Shown here piece after piece: positions 11,741 to 23,756 of a DNA stretch of 64,000 nt. The stretch is from Sinonovacula constricta (taxonomy: Eukaryota > Mollusca > Bivalvia > Cardiida > Solecurtidae). Made by a program: the position numbers and the translations under genes. The DNA lies in NCBI GenBank assembly GCA_007844125.1, contig CM017567.1, positions 862,604-926,603 on the forward strand, read 5' to 3'. The first letter of the stretch is position 1, and every line of letters begins with the position of its first letter. Under the pieces are notes generated by a model, which was given only the letters and a program-made list of their open reading frames with translations, had not been told where the DNA came from and did not search any database.

Positions 11741-12600
11741 ACAGGAAATAGCCTTGTGGAGACAGCAAATAGCCTTGTGCATATCCTGATCAGACAACTT
11801 TTAGCACTATCTTACATTGCTGTAAACAGCCTTGTGCATATCCTGATCAGACAGCTTTCAGTACTAACTAACATAGCAGGAAATAGCCTTGGGTAGACAG
11901 CAAATAGCCTTGTGCATATCCTGATCAGACAGCTTTCAGCACTAACTACCATAGCAGAAAATAGCCTTGTGCAGACAGCAAATAGCCTTGTGCATATCCT
12001 GATCAGACAGCTTTCAGCACTAACTAACATAGCAGAAAATAGCCTTGGGTAGACAGCAAACAGCCTTGTGCATATCCTGATCAGACAGCTTTCAGCACTA
12101 ACTAACATAGCAGAAAATAGCATTGGGTAGACAGCAAATAGCCTTGTGCATATCCTGATCAGACAGCTTTCAGCACTAACTAACATAGCAGGAAATAGCC
12201 TTGGGTAGACAGCAAATAGCCTTGTGTATATCCTGATCAGACAGCTTTCAGCACTAACTACCATAGCAGGAAATAGCCTTGTGCAGACAGCAAATAGCCT
12301 TGTGCATATCCCTGATCAGACAGCTTTCAGCACTATCTAACATTGCAGGAAACAGCCTTGTGCAGATAGCAAATAGCCTTGTGCATATCCTGATCAGACA
12401 ACTTTCAGCACTATCTACCATTGCTGTAGACAGCCTTGTGCATATCCTGATCAGACAGCTTTCAGCACTATCTACCATTGCTGTAGACAGCCTTGTGCAT
12501 ATCCTGATCAGACAGCTTTCAGCACTATCTACCATTGCTGTAAACAGCCTTGTGCATATCCTGATCAGACAGCTTTCAGCACTATCCACATCCCCATTGT
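11740..12600. repeat. Minisatellite with 57-bp and 78-bp units
   Basis: The phrase tgtgcatatcctgatcagac plus agctttcagcacta recurs throughout. On the right the period is 57 bp (12421, 12478, 12535); on the left it is 78 bp (11852, 11930, 12008), the longer unit having an extra 21 bp (cttgggtagacagcaaatag type). Both lengths are multiples of three, which is why open frames run through the array on both strands. Confidence 0.92.
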
Positions 12601-12609
12601 TATAGGTAG

Positions 12610-15240
12610 TATAAGTATCCAACAGTTTGCCCGTATCAAATACATGTGACAATAACAGACTATAGATAGTTTCCACACCAGTGAAAATTCCTTATCTTGG
12701 CCGACATCTTTGTTGGTAACTTCAAGGGATTTTCATATGCATTGTATAGAAAGGTAAATTTTATTTACTTGTAATTTCTTCATTTGTGGTCTGAAAATTA
12801 AAAGTTATACACCATTAGAAAGCGCTTGAAATTTATATTTTTAGAATACAATATTTTTACAATTGATAAATGCACACAGAATTAATACACAGAAATAAAT
12901 AAAACTATTGGCTCATACTTAAAACAAAATGAACAGTGTATCATTTTCGGTTGTATTTCTTTAACCTTTTAAACTATCAAAATATCGTTTTGATATTTAA
13001 AATACTTTATAAAAGCTGTTAAATTTGATATAAAATTCAGTAAAATAGACTGAAAAAGAAAAACACAGTGGTGAGTTTAATACAGCACATATTTCCCGAT
13101 TTCGGCCTGCATTAGCTTCTGCTCACAAAGATGGCTGCCTTAAACTGTCTTATCAGTGTCGATGACATCACATGGAAACTATCAATAGATTTGGAAAATT
13201 TTGACATTATTTCCATATAAACCAATACTTTAGTCATAGATAACACGATTTTGAACACTACTTTAACATCTACATACATGTAAACTGTTCTGCTTTGGAG
13301 GGAGACTCCATCTTTTAATGTTAAAATTATTTGAAACTGAGGGGTATTTTACACATTTTTGAGAAATCTCCCTACTTGGAAATAGCTAACTTCCTTCATT
13401 GTTTATATGAAAATAACAAATCTCTTACTTTGCAATTGAAAATGTCCCACTTTGGCCTCAGAAAAAGTTCACATGTATGCTTTTAATGACTAAAAATCTC
13501 GCAAAAATCACTCTTAGTGTTAATTCTTTCCAAATCTAAACAAACATCAAAGATTTCTGCTAAAAACATTTAACAATATCAGAGCCGATAACATGGATAT
13601 CGATAAAACATCTCTAAAAAAAAAAGCATCACATAGTTTACATAGTTCAAAATCTGCAGCGTGGCATGAATGGGAAATATTAATACATGTTGGTAATGAT
13701 GAGTTGTGTGTTGTGATTCAAATTTCTTGCTGTACGTTTTTTTAAATAACAACAATTAATTATATGGTTTGCGGATTCTTTTTTAATCCAAACTGTCGGT
13801 TAGGATACCACCTTTAATTTGTGATAAGCAGTCTATGTGTATACAGTGTTAACAGTAACATTAAATTAAAAAACAAAATGTACTTTACCTACATATAATA
13901 ATCAATACACTATGATATTTCCATCAAGAGTCTGATTACAATTTTTTACTAACATAACACGAGTAGAACAATTAACTTCCTTGAACATCATACAATGAGA
14001 AAGGAAAAAAAAGATTTCCTCAAAAAAAATTCATATTGATTACTTCTTCATATCTTCCTCCTTCCGGTATCGGATAAGGTCTAAGTACTGATGGATAATT
14101 AATAATCATTGGACTCTTCATTAATGCTACATGGCAGATCATGTGCCACTTACAAATGACACACAACTAGACACACACCATTTTTAAAGCAATAATAACA
14201 TGGCATACACAATTGTTTTACCTTCTGAATAATGGACTTAAATGGTGTTTGCTTTAAAAGTTAATAAGACAACTTTTTTGTTGATAAAATTAAAGAGTGC
14301 AAATATAATCTTTCTTTTTCTGCATTGAACAGATTTATCTTGCAGAACAGTTCAAAGTCCTACTGAAAGTGACAATGAGTATTGGTACATGTATTGAAAA
14401 TATTAAATAAGTTGGATGAAATGATACAAAATGTGTTTCTGCCGAGTTTAATATCGTTTTAGACGACAACGAGTTTAATATTTTCAGAATCTAATGAAAC
14501 CGAATATAAGATTCTATTTGTAACATAACCAAAACATCAGCTGTTTTTTGTTTACAATGCATCATCTTTGTAATTCGGTTTGGAAGAATCCGTTCAAAAA
14601 ATAGTTCCACTCTTTACTCGACCATTTCCCATAAAATGGGATCTGATTCTTTTATAACATGACTAAAATGTTATTAATTGAAATGAAATTGTCCAACAAA
14701 ATGCATAAAACGGCCACATGAAAGTGATCAGAAAATGGCATATACACTATATATACCTAATGATGTCACACTACGCTAATGACATCACACTACGATAACT
14801 AACTAGTGTGTTACCAAAAATAACGTCTTACCTCACGCTCACGTAGTAGCTTATGTGAAAAAATTACATTTTACAGTGTGACAGCACAATGGTTACAAAC
14901 AACTTTCAACAGTTATAACAATGTTACCGTTTTGAAGGGTTTCGAGAGGCATTTTTATCAGTTTATTTGAATTTAAGTCTGGACCTACAAGTAGAGCCTA
15001 GAGGTGTTGATCCATTATTTTGGGTTAGACTGCTGATTCATGTACTTCTTGTCTACATTATATTTTGTCAGTATGGCTTCAAGGTTGCACAAAAATAACC
15101 CTAATTCACCTAAGTTTATGTGTACTTGAAAAAAAAGGATATTTTGCAGATGATTAAATAAATAATGAAAATGACATGTATGCATATATTTGTTACAAAA
15201 GTCATAAATAAATATTATTTATTGTTATGATTAAACCTTA
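12610..15240. other. Gene-poor AT-rich stretch
   Basis: No supported gene. Near 14755-14800 a short phrase (taatgatgtcacactacg, with one variant copy) is repeated in tandem. A 29-codon frame starts at the ATG near 13130 (aagatggctgcc context) but has no other support. Confidence 0.5.
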
Positions 15241-15258
15241 AATAACATATAACAATAT

Positions 15259-15261
<3 letters not shown>

Positions 15262-15314
<53 letters not shown>

Positions 15315-15315
15315 T
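15262..15315. repeat. (TA)n microsatellite
   Basis: About 50 bases of alternating A/T with one tac interruption, followed by an ATT/ATC-rich stretch. Confidence 0.9.
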
Positions 15316-15498
15316 TGTTACCCAGGCTTTATTATTATCATTATTATTATCATTACTATCTTAATCATGTATCTGTTTGTCCTAGTAAGTAACCCTTTAG
15401 TGTGAGTGGTCAGTTATGTTTTGTCCAGTAATGTGTGTCCAGTCTCTGTCCACTTGTCTTGTCTGTACTGTCTTAAGTAAGTAGTGTGGTATGGAAAT

Positions 15499-15645
15499 GG
15501 TTTGGTAACTTATCTTTCTTAACAGATCATAACAATCTAAAAATACTAACCAATCAGCATGCATACTTCTTTTCAGTCTCAGAACTAACATCTCAATTGA
15601 ATTTCTCATTTGGGCTAGGTCTTCTACCATTAAGCATATGTTTGG
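15499..15645 (-). pseudogene. Possible MED8-like exon or fragment
   Basis: The minus-strand frame reads MVEDLAQMRNSIEMLVLRL and then DWLVFLDCYDLL. This resembles the segment of Mediator subunit 8 with a DLK-NSI-L-KL helix followed by W-FLD-ALL. Usual identities such as the Pro after the Trp are missing. A splice-acceptor-like tctctag lies 5' of it. No neighbouring exons were found, so it could be a lone fragment or a chance match. Confidence 0.25.
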
Positions 15646-16384
15646 CTAGAGATTTAAATTATTAAAGTTTGTATACTTTAATAACTGCAGGGTTCGACAT
15701 TAAGGACCGACCGAACGACATTCACTAGTAGATCGGTGGTTCGGTCTAGCTAAGTCCTAGGCTAGCTGGACCGACTGGTCGTGTTCTAAATCGGACAAGC
15801 TTCGCTAAAAATCTACATATGAATGAATCAAGTCAAAAAATATTTATAATGTTTAAACTCGGTCGCTATTGACGCTTGTCGATACAGTTTCTTGGGAAAC
15901 CCGTGTGCTTTATTTAGCAGTATATAAACATAGTAACAACCTTGACATGTGTTCACTCATTGGCTGGTGTTTTCAGAACGAGGCTTTGTCCCCTACGCAC
16001 TTGTCAAATATCCAATGTCGTAATACTAATTGTGAAACGGATACAAATGCTTTTTTCTTCATTTATCGTCTTATTTCCTAATGTTTACGGAACTGTCCTA
16101 TTATTATTTATACAATTTAAATAAAAATGCGAGGGGTACAAAAGCACGAATTCAATCTGTAATGTTGAGATCTCAAGTATTACGACAACAACGACTATAA
16201 TACGGTTTGTTTCTAATGCACTATATGCGCAGACGACACAAAAATGTCGAGCAATGTACTTAAGTTTGATTTTTCGTCCGACAAAAAAAGAAAAAAAAGA
16301 CGAACGACAGTACAAAACGAAAGAGCAAGGATGCTTCAATGAAACTGTGTGACAAAACAAAGCGGAAAGGATCGTTTTGTCCAA

Positions 16385-16525
16385 AATGAACAGATGAGTT
16401 TAGTTGGCTAGATTTTGAAGAAAAAGAACCATCTTATGTTTTGTAAGACATGCAGATTTGTTGTCTGTACGGACGATTTCAAAATCGACAATATAAAGGG
16501 GCATTCTAAATCTGAATCCCATATA
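16385..16525 (+). pseudogene. TTF/BED-like zinc-finger fragment of the hAT-like element
   Basis: In plus frames I read SWLDFEEKEPSYV and, after a one-base frame break, MFCKTCRFVVC...IKGHSKSESH. This fits the WL...FC-C....K-H--S--H pattern of the TTF-type zinc finger that begins many hAT transposases. It is cut on the right by the SINE at 16526-16788. No catalytic part remains. Confidence 0.45.
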
Positions 16526-16788
16526 GACGGTGTCCACTTGAAGCAGTTATAGTGCTGTCTTCACTGTGTATGGCATGCTGTGACCACCTGGCATGATACC
16601 ACACCCAGTCACATTATCCTGACACCGGGCCAACCAGTCTTGGAACTACCCTTATATTTGCTTGAACGTTAGCAAGGGGGCTATCCCACTACCTTTTTTA
16701 ACGACTTTGGTATGTCGCGGCCCGGGATCGAACCCGTGGCCTTCCGTACCGGAGCCAACGCTCTACCGATTGCGCTACCAGGTCCGGT
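16526..16788 (-). mobile_element. tRNA-derived SINE (family 2)
   Basis: Read from 16788 on the minus strand: tRNA-like head (GGTAGCGCAATCGGTAGAGC as A box, GGGTTCGATCCCGGG as B box), then ACATACCAAAGTCGTTAAAA, GTGACTGGGTGTGGTATCAT and GAAGACAGCACT. The plus-strand copy at 39649-39945 has the same body. It is nested in the hAT-like element. Confidence 0.88.
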
Positions 16789-17728
16789 AGAAATTAAGTA
16801 TAATCATACCTAAGTTGCATTAATAGAATGTTAAGTTTCATTCTTATTTTCTAGTCAAAATTGTCGCATACTTAGTTATATTGGTGTGTTATTGCAAGAC
16901 GATGCTTGAACTCATATAACAATTTAATTTAAGTATGTCTTGTATGTGTATTATGCGTTTTACATTTTGGTCTAGTCCAGTTTAGGTCAGGTCTAGTAAG
17001 TTTTCTAAGTTACTGGACCACTGGTCCAGCTCTCAAAAAAGTTAACGTCGAACCCTGAACTGCTACCCAGTTTGGTTTGGTTTACGCGTTATTTCAAGTG
17101 AGCTTTATCGTAAATTTGAAGTGTCTTTATATGACCTACATTAATAATAACTATTGACTTGTGATGATATATATATATATATGTCGTTAAAACCAATCTT
17201 GATGTGGAAAAAAACCCACACAACTGGACCTGCACCGGGACTGTTATTTTTACAAGCCCCGGTTAACATATATATTTATGTATATGATTGATCCTTCATT
17301 TGCCATTGGCGTGACTAACGAGTAACGTCCTAAATCCTGACACGTGTTATTAGAGAAGGCAGAACCATGTACAAATCAATACAAGAATGATAATTAGACA
17401 AAAAGAAAATGAAAACTTCATTACTTAATAAAACATTTCATTTTAAGTAAAATTATTAGATAAGACATCTGTACATTGTTCTACTTTCGTTTTGTAGATA
17501 CCAAGTTAGTCATTGCAATTTGGGCACAATAAAATATGAGTTATACTACTAATCTGGCATTCAGTATTTTTACATACTCACATTGCAAAATGCTGTATTT
17601 TATTCACAGTGTATCCACTACTGCACCGACGAATCAGCCATTATACATAGAAGAGAATTTGCGCCAACCGTTCAAGATTTCTAACATTCAAATGTTATTT
17701 CCCCTGTTATCGCTTTACGTTACCGGTA

Positions 17729-18121
17729 GTCTGGTTCCCAGCTTCTATTGTAAACAAGAATCTCATTCTCTCACCAGAGGGCGTGCTACACAAGTTTCGC
17801 TTACACCTCTGTCAACGCCGGGAAAAGTAGTTCTCATACACGTGATATTCTATCGTCACATGTCGCAAAATAGTTCCCCGAAAATTTGGGTTAAAATATA
17901 TCTTAAACATTGTTCTAAAAAAATAAAAATACCCATTTTCATTTTAAGTAAAATATACAGAGATCAAAATAATCTCACGAGCATTTTATTCATTATTTAT
18001 ATTTTGTACAAGAATCTTGTACACCGGGCGTTGACAGAGGTGTAAGCGAAACTTGTGTAGCACGCCCTCTGGTGAGAGAATGCAAGAATCTTTGTTTAGA
18101 CAAAGGGCAGGTAATCCAGAC
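17729..18121. mobile_element. 393-bp foldback/MITE with a 13-bp flanking direct repeat
   Basis: The arms are long inverted repeats of about 95 bp. The core ctctcaccagagggcgtgct plus acacaagtttcgcttacacc appears at 17774-17815 and inverted at 18030-18082. The termini are GTCTGG and CCAGAC. Directly outside, TACGTTACCGGTA occurs at 17716-17728 and again at 18122-18134, a 13-bp direct repeat. No transposase is inside, and the plus-strand frame 17536-18045 only reads through it. The superfamily is not recognised. Confidence 0.85.
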
Positions 18122-18134
18122 TACGTTACCGGTA

Positions 18135-19010
18135 GCTTCAAGGCCCAATCGGAACACCTCGGATAATTCATGATTGTCCCGACGACGGAATTACCAGAGG
18201 AGTTCCTCGGATAACACAAGGACGGAATTACCCAAGGAGTTCCGATTGCTTCACGGTCGCCACGCAATCGGTTCCGATTGGGTCGCCACGCGCAATCGGA
18301 ACACAACCGTGTTGACATAGACGATGTTCGCCCTAGGATTTTTTGTACCACTTTCAACACTTTGCCCCTGAATCCCCAAATACCCTGACTTGTACTTAAA
18401 CAAATAAAGCAAATTACTAAAAATTTTAAAAATGAGTGTTTGCTGATGCTGATAATTACGCACTCAAACATTCAGCCTCAGTCTGTCTGTTTGTCTGTCT
18501 CTCACACACGCACGCACACACACATATCAAAAGGGTGTAAAAAGTTTAGACCATTTTTGTTTCCTCAAACAACAAAATGAATTATTGTAACCTGAAAAAG
18601 ATCCTGCAAATGCTGGTTACTCAAGATATGCGAAAAGTGAAGTTCAACACCAGACTCGTCATTACAAACATGCATTTCCTACCTGAGAGACTGTATTTAC
18701 TAATAATTAAGGTAGTGTTCAAAATTGTCCTTACCTGGAGTGAGTTGAACAGATATTTGCTATAGGTGTGCGCAGAAAGTAGAGGAGTGAAACAGAAGAC
18801 TGTGAAGGCTACAACTATAATAATAAAGAACAAATATGAATTAATTACATTATCTTACCCAATTTTCCTTTCATACTTCTTTTTTTTTGCGTGCCGAGAT
18901 TGAAAATAATGCTTATATTTGGTGTCAGATATTAATATGCAAAAGCGTTAGAGACACAGCACATGACATCAAAATACATGCACACTGTACTGTGCTTTAA
19001 ATAAACCATA
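18135..19010. other. Non-coding; short GC-richer internal repeats
   Basis: 18135-18310 contains repeated phrases (ggacggaattacc, ggagttcc, gtcgccacgc, caatcgg). A TGTC/CACA microsatellite lies at 18480-18525. No gene is supported. Confidence 0.5.
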
Positions 19011-19014
19011 AAAA

Positions 19015-19205
19015 ATGACTTGCAACTCCTTAGCCCCTCAATGAATGGGTTCGAGTCCCGGCCAGGACAAGAACAAGTGGGAAGGTTTTCCAGCTAACCT
19101 GCGGTGCGCCAGTGTTTCTGACCAGATAAAAATCTATGGTGCTCCTCCACATATAATAAGCTGGATGTCGCCAATATGACCATACTTGTGTTGGTGCGAT
19201 GTAAC
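19015..19205 (+). mobile_element. tRNA-derived SINE (family 3) with CAA-rich tail
   Basis: The plus-oriented copy has a B-box-like gggttcgagtcccggcc near 19050, then the family body in reverse relation to the other copies (ggttttccagctaacctgc, ctggatgtcgccaatatgac). It is followed by an AAC/CAA tail region. Confidence 0.75.
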
Positions 19206-19350
19206 AAAACAACAACAAAAACAACAACAAAACACACGCACACGGACCCACTCTTACAAAAACACGCACGCACACAAACAAAACAAAAACAACAACAACA
19301 AACAAAACATCAACAACAAAAACACCCCCAAAACAACAACAACAACAACA
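19198..19350. repeat. CAA/AAC-rich simple sequence
   Basis: Repeated caaaacaacaacaaaaacaa stretches with a short ACAC part (19230-19280). Probably expanded from the tail of the adjacent SINE. Confidence 0.9.
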
Positions 19351-19399
19351 GGGTTCATTTAAATAATGATTAGCTGTCTCAAAATACATTTTAGCATGT

Positions 19400-20995
19400 A
19401 AAATATTTTAAGATATAGATTTGTCAGAATTACCTTTCATCGCATTCCTTTATAGGTCTGCGTGGACAGAAATATCTCCCCTAGCCTGTTTTAATTGTTC
19501 TAAATGCCTCGAGTTGCAAGACACCCTCTAACCATGAGCTCAAGTATTGAAGAAAGTCATTTTGTAGAAACTGTAAAAAATGGCATATTATGTAAAAAAA
19601 CACAAAAACAACAACAACAACAAAAAACAACAACACATAAATGAGGAACATATACTACCATTAAAACCACAGGTTGAATGTTTTGGTGAGTAAATCAAGG
19701 AAAGCATTGCTTTATTTGTGTCTAGCGCATCCACCCCAGATGGAGAGCGCTCAAAGTTTAAAGCTTGATCCTAAGACGCGATAATAAACTTTGGTATATA
19801 CGTTTGGTATTTCAATCTTTTGAAACACTCAAACTGAAAGTTATACAGCACTGGTATGGAAATACAATAACTGGGTTAATTGATGTGTCAGGTGTTCATG
19901 TCATGAAATCACAGAAAAGGCAGCACTATATTTGTTTCAAATTATTTATTAATAACAATAGCAACAAAAGTGTGTGTTTGATTCATGCGCGTTTCTGTCA
20001 TTACGTACTTTACGCACGTGCGTAACTTGCGTTCGAAAAAACGAAATTCTGAAAGTACCAAAAACACTAAGAAAGTCGATGCCTACACCGGGTTAGGAAT
20101 GATATATCTTATTTCCGTAGTTTCTATGTTATAAAATCTTATTACCACACCATTAAAGTTGAAAAGGTTTTAAAATGATTAAACTTATACACGTCAGGAT
20201 TTTAGTCGTTCATATTTTTCTTCGCATGTCCGCATTTTATCTGTTATTCATTGGAAAAGAACCGAATATAATCAAAAGTATTACTACAAAGGTTATTTCT
20301 CTTGTAATTGTGCGTAACTTCAAAAACGGCCCAGATACGCGCCTGGTTTGATTCTTTAAATGGTTCTATTGAATAAATGATAGTAACATTTCTTTGGAGT
20401 CAAACATTTGTCATAATTTCCAAAGGGAAGCAACTCAAACATTATATAATTAGCCCGTGTGCATTACCTCCCTTGCGTCATGGTTGTTGCACAAACAGAA
20501 AAGCCCAAACACGATCAGGTCGACATGAATGTATGTCAACAATACAATAAGCCTGCCTAGGAAGTAATAAACATGTAAAAGACGTGAGGACTTTTAAAAG
20601 CGGTTATAATTGATTGAGCATTTCCTTCGGGTTACAGCAGAATTTCGTTACCTTGGAATGGAAAGGGGTTTAATTAGATGCACAAACAGCCGTTATTAAA
20701 GGTATGTTCCTATTTAATTTCTACCTGTCTATAAATGGAAGTCAGACACACGAGTTTTCACGTTATGTAAGAGGAATTCGTGAAAATCGTTAAGATCAAA
20801 ATAGAGAACATTTGGTTAAGCACGTACGTATTTAAGTACATGTATATAGGTTCTTTTTTGATATTTTTATGTGTCTACGTGCTCTAATAAGATATTTCTT
20901 TCTTCTTTAAAAATGTAATAAGTATAAGAGTGAGTTTGATGATTGAATGTACACTGTAATAAAATTAGTAGTCCTAGTTGTTGTAGTAGTAATGT
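19400..20995. other. No gene recognised
   Basis: AT-rich intergenic sequence with a second CAA stretch at about 19605-19640. Short open frames show no domain or splice support. Confidence 0.5.
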
Positions 20996-21465
20996 ATAAG
21001 TAGCAGTAGGCAGGGGCGTGCCTAGGCGACTTTTGAGTATACGCACGATTTCTAGTGTGTGTGTGTGTGTGTGCGTGCGTCCGTGCGTGCGTGCGTGTGT
21101 GATCCGAGGGCTTCCCCACTCCCAGCGGAATCTTTATTTCATAGAACGCTATAGATGCATTCTGCGGTGGGTGAGTAGGTTACTGCGGGGTGGGGGAAGG
21201 GGGTGAAGGGGGTTAACACGTAATTCCTACCAATAACTATAACTTTGAAATAGTAAAGATCGCATTTTGTTTCTTGTCTTTATAGCTTTTATTCGCTTTT
21301 TACGTGTTTTGTCCCCTCACTTTTTGGAAGCAACTGTACGCACGTGCGTTAGTGCGTAAGCCCAGGCACGCCCCTGGTAGTAGTAGTAGTAGCAGCAGTA
21401 GTAGTAGTAGTCCTAGTTGTTGTAGTAGTAGTGATGGCAGAAGTAGTAGCAGCGGAAGTAGCGCA

Positions 21466-21501
<36 letters not shown>

Positions 21502-21651
21502 GAGTAGTAGTAGTAGGAGCGATAGTAGTAGTAACGGTAGTAGTAGTAGTAGTAGTGGTAGTAGTAGTAGTAAGTAGTAGTAGTAGTGGTACTAGTAGTA
21601 GTAGAAATTGTAGAAGCGGTAGTAGTAGTACTTATAATAATAATAGTAGTA

Positions 21652-21689
<38 letters not shown>

Positions 21690-21760
21690 TGTAGTAGTAC
21701 TTAGTAGTAATAGTAGATGTTTAATTAATAGAAGTTAAGGTAGTGGTGGTAGTGGTAATA
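20960..21760. repeat. (TAG)n microsatellite-rich tract
   Basis: Long imperfect runs of tag/gta with cag and tgg variants, mainly 21376-21720. A (GT)n/(GCGT)n block lies at 21055-21100 inside the embedded MITE. Translation gives only polyserine or polyvaline. Confidence 0.95.
21011..21376. mobile_element. hAT-type MITE within the TAG tract
   Basis: The termini are inverted: caggggcgtgcctaggc at 21011 and gcccaggcacgcccctg ending at 21376. The 8-bp flanks (gcagtagg and gtagtagt) are similar but imperfect, as expected in a diverging TAG microsatellite. No transposase is inside. Confidence 0.7.
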
Positions 21761-21769
21761 GTCGTATTA

Positions 21770-23520
21770 GTAGTGAAAAGAGTAGGAGTAGTAGTAATGC
21801 CGTTGAAGAGGCAGGAGTAGGCCGAGTAAAAAAGTGGGTTGGGGGAGTGGGGGGGGGGGGGTCGAATGAGTGGTTGTATCCGCGAAAACAAGCCATGAAT
21901 TTAGCCAGATCTTATTTACTGCACCAGTACATTTAATTTAAATATGTAAACTCTTTAGTAAGCTGTACAAGAAGTTTGACATTTGCTTAGTTATTTATTA
22001 CCGGTACACGATGCATATATTTCCTTGATCGACTGTGTACACAGTGCTTTCTCTTTTGATAAGACGTTTCTTAAATCTTACCCAACCAAAAATGTTTTGC
22101 TTAAAGAAAACATTGTAGATCTAGATCAGAGAGTTTTCTGCTGGAGCAAGCTGATCACGATCTTCACTATTTGTTGCAGAGTCTGTAGATACCTTTGCAT
22201 GTCGATGTAAGAAGCTGACTATAGAAAATCTAGCGTTATAAGGGTTAAGTAAACAGCTACCTACACAACATAGTCTCCTTCACTTCGCCCTATCATGAAA
22301 CAGCTTTATGTCTGTTAGCAGTGATGATGTGGTTGTTTACAAGTGTCTTTACAAGCGTCAAAAACGTCTCAGCGTGTACTGCGGTTTTAAATGGAAAATA
22401 AAATCCTTTAAGCATACGATGAGTCACCGATAATGATGAAATGTATATCCCATTTAAGGTTTTACAATGGATAAGCCCTAATGGCCTTATAGCATGTCAT
22501 GGTTATTATTATGGGCGGCTGCCCAAATACACACCTGTCCGATTTTATGTGACTTACACTTCCTTTACGAAACAAGGAATTTAACGAATGAAGAAGACGC
22601 CACTTATTTTTTAATTATATTCTACGAGGCAGTTTATTAATTTGAATATTGTATATTGTGTGTGTGTGTTTTTAAAAGCCTATCACCCTGGCATTTGTAT
22701 GGCAATCATTTGAATATACATTATTCTAAACCGAACTTGATATAACGAAATAAGAGAAATATTGTTGGTGAGACGCTATAAACTAAAACAACATCAACAA
22801 TAATAACCACAACAACAAACAGATGGACTTTTGAGTTGCTTTTTATATAAATATTCCCTTTTACCTACACCAATTTCAATAACAAGGTATGATTGACAAG
22901 ACATTGTGGATATTTGTTTTATACTTTGACACAGATATTATTGATTGACATGAGCAGTTAGGCTGATTGATTCAGCGTGTTGGCAGAACGCCAAAATAAA
23001 GGGGAATAAATCTTGTTTTATCTTCAGATATCACATAAGTCTACAAATAGCTCTGTGGTATAAGCGCGTGAGAAGAAAAACGAATACGTTCAGTATATAT
23101 TAGATTTACCGCAAGACATAATATATAGAGAATGTAGTTTTCCCTCTTCCGCGTTTATATGATTAAATGTTTACTGAAACTATTATATAAAATATTAAGT
23201 AATTTTTGACGAGCGAAGAAAACAGAATGTACAGGACAAGGAGCATAATCAAGCGCAAGTTCATTAAACCAAAATAAAAAGACAAATCCACGAAGAGCAC
23301 AAATGATATGTTTTTGAAATTATTTTTAAATGATTGTTTTTATTATTTGCGAGATTATTATTATGTTATGCAAGTTGGAGTGACAATATTTTGATAGTCA
23401 GCGTTCAACAATTATCGGCCAAGAAGACGCCAAACGAGTTATAAGGTAGAATAAATGACTCTTTTCCGGTCACATGAAATTTTTAACCGATTATTTTTAG
23501 TTATTTATATAAAATATATA
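21770..23520. other. No gene recognised
   Basis: A G-run occurs near 21841-21862. The rest is AT-rich intergenic sequence without a supported gene. Confidence 0.5.
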
Positions 23521-23526
23521 TTGTAG

Positions 23527-23756
23527 CGGCACAATAACGGTCATGATAGCAACGTCCAGTTGTTTAGGCGGAGGAAGACCCCACCCAAAACTGCTGGGAA
23601 GAACCACCGACGCATCGCAGCCACGCAGCCACGCAGCCACGCATGTCAACTGGGAGACCATCCCTCATTATGTCCTTCGCACCGGGCGATACTCTAATCT
23701 AAGCGGGTCAGAGGTGTTATAAGTCGGCGACTCTACCAACAGCCACAGGCACCCAA
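23527..23756 (-). mobile_element. SINE (family 3)
   Basis: It matches the family body: gcaacgtccagttg, ggaggaagaccccac, gaagaaccacc and ctgggagaccatccc. A small internal triplication of cagccacg (about 23618-23645) is specific to this copy. Confidence 0.7.

Larger units (their letters stand above)
15688..17057. mobile_element. Decayed hAT-like DNA element, 1370 bp
   Basis: The ends are inverted: cagggttcgacattaa at 15688 and the reverse complement of cagggttcgacgttaa ending at 17057. AACTG stands directly outside each end (15683-15687 and 17058-17062). The CAGGG termini and a TTF-like zinc finger inside (next entry) point to the hAT group, though hAT elements normally duplicate 8 bp, so the 5-bp match may be partial. 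A family 2 SINE has inserted into it. Confidence 0.65.

Noticed and set aside
11812..12676. Long open frames on both strands (repeated SAESCLIRICTRLF-like peptide)
   Set aside because: Unit lengths 57 and 78 are multiples of three, so frames stay open without selection. There is no splice or start context, and both strands are equally open.
13128..13220. Small gene starting at aagatggctgcc
   Set aside because: Only 29 codons, no splice donor in frame and no domain. The motif resembles a start context but stands alone.
16740..16790. tRNA gene
   Set aside because: A and B boxes are present, but they head a SINE body with another copy at 39.6 kb. No acceptor-stem pairing of a true tRNA was seen. 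The same applies to 1550, 19050 and 31099.
17536..18045. 169-codon plus-strand frame
   Set aside because: It crosses the boundary and arms of the foldback element at 17729-18121 and has no domain or conserved pattern.
21304..21507. Polyserine/polyvaline reading frame
   Set aside because: It is a translation of the TAG microsatellite.
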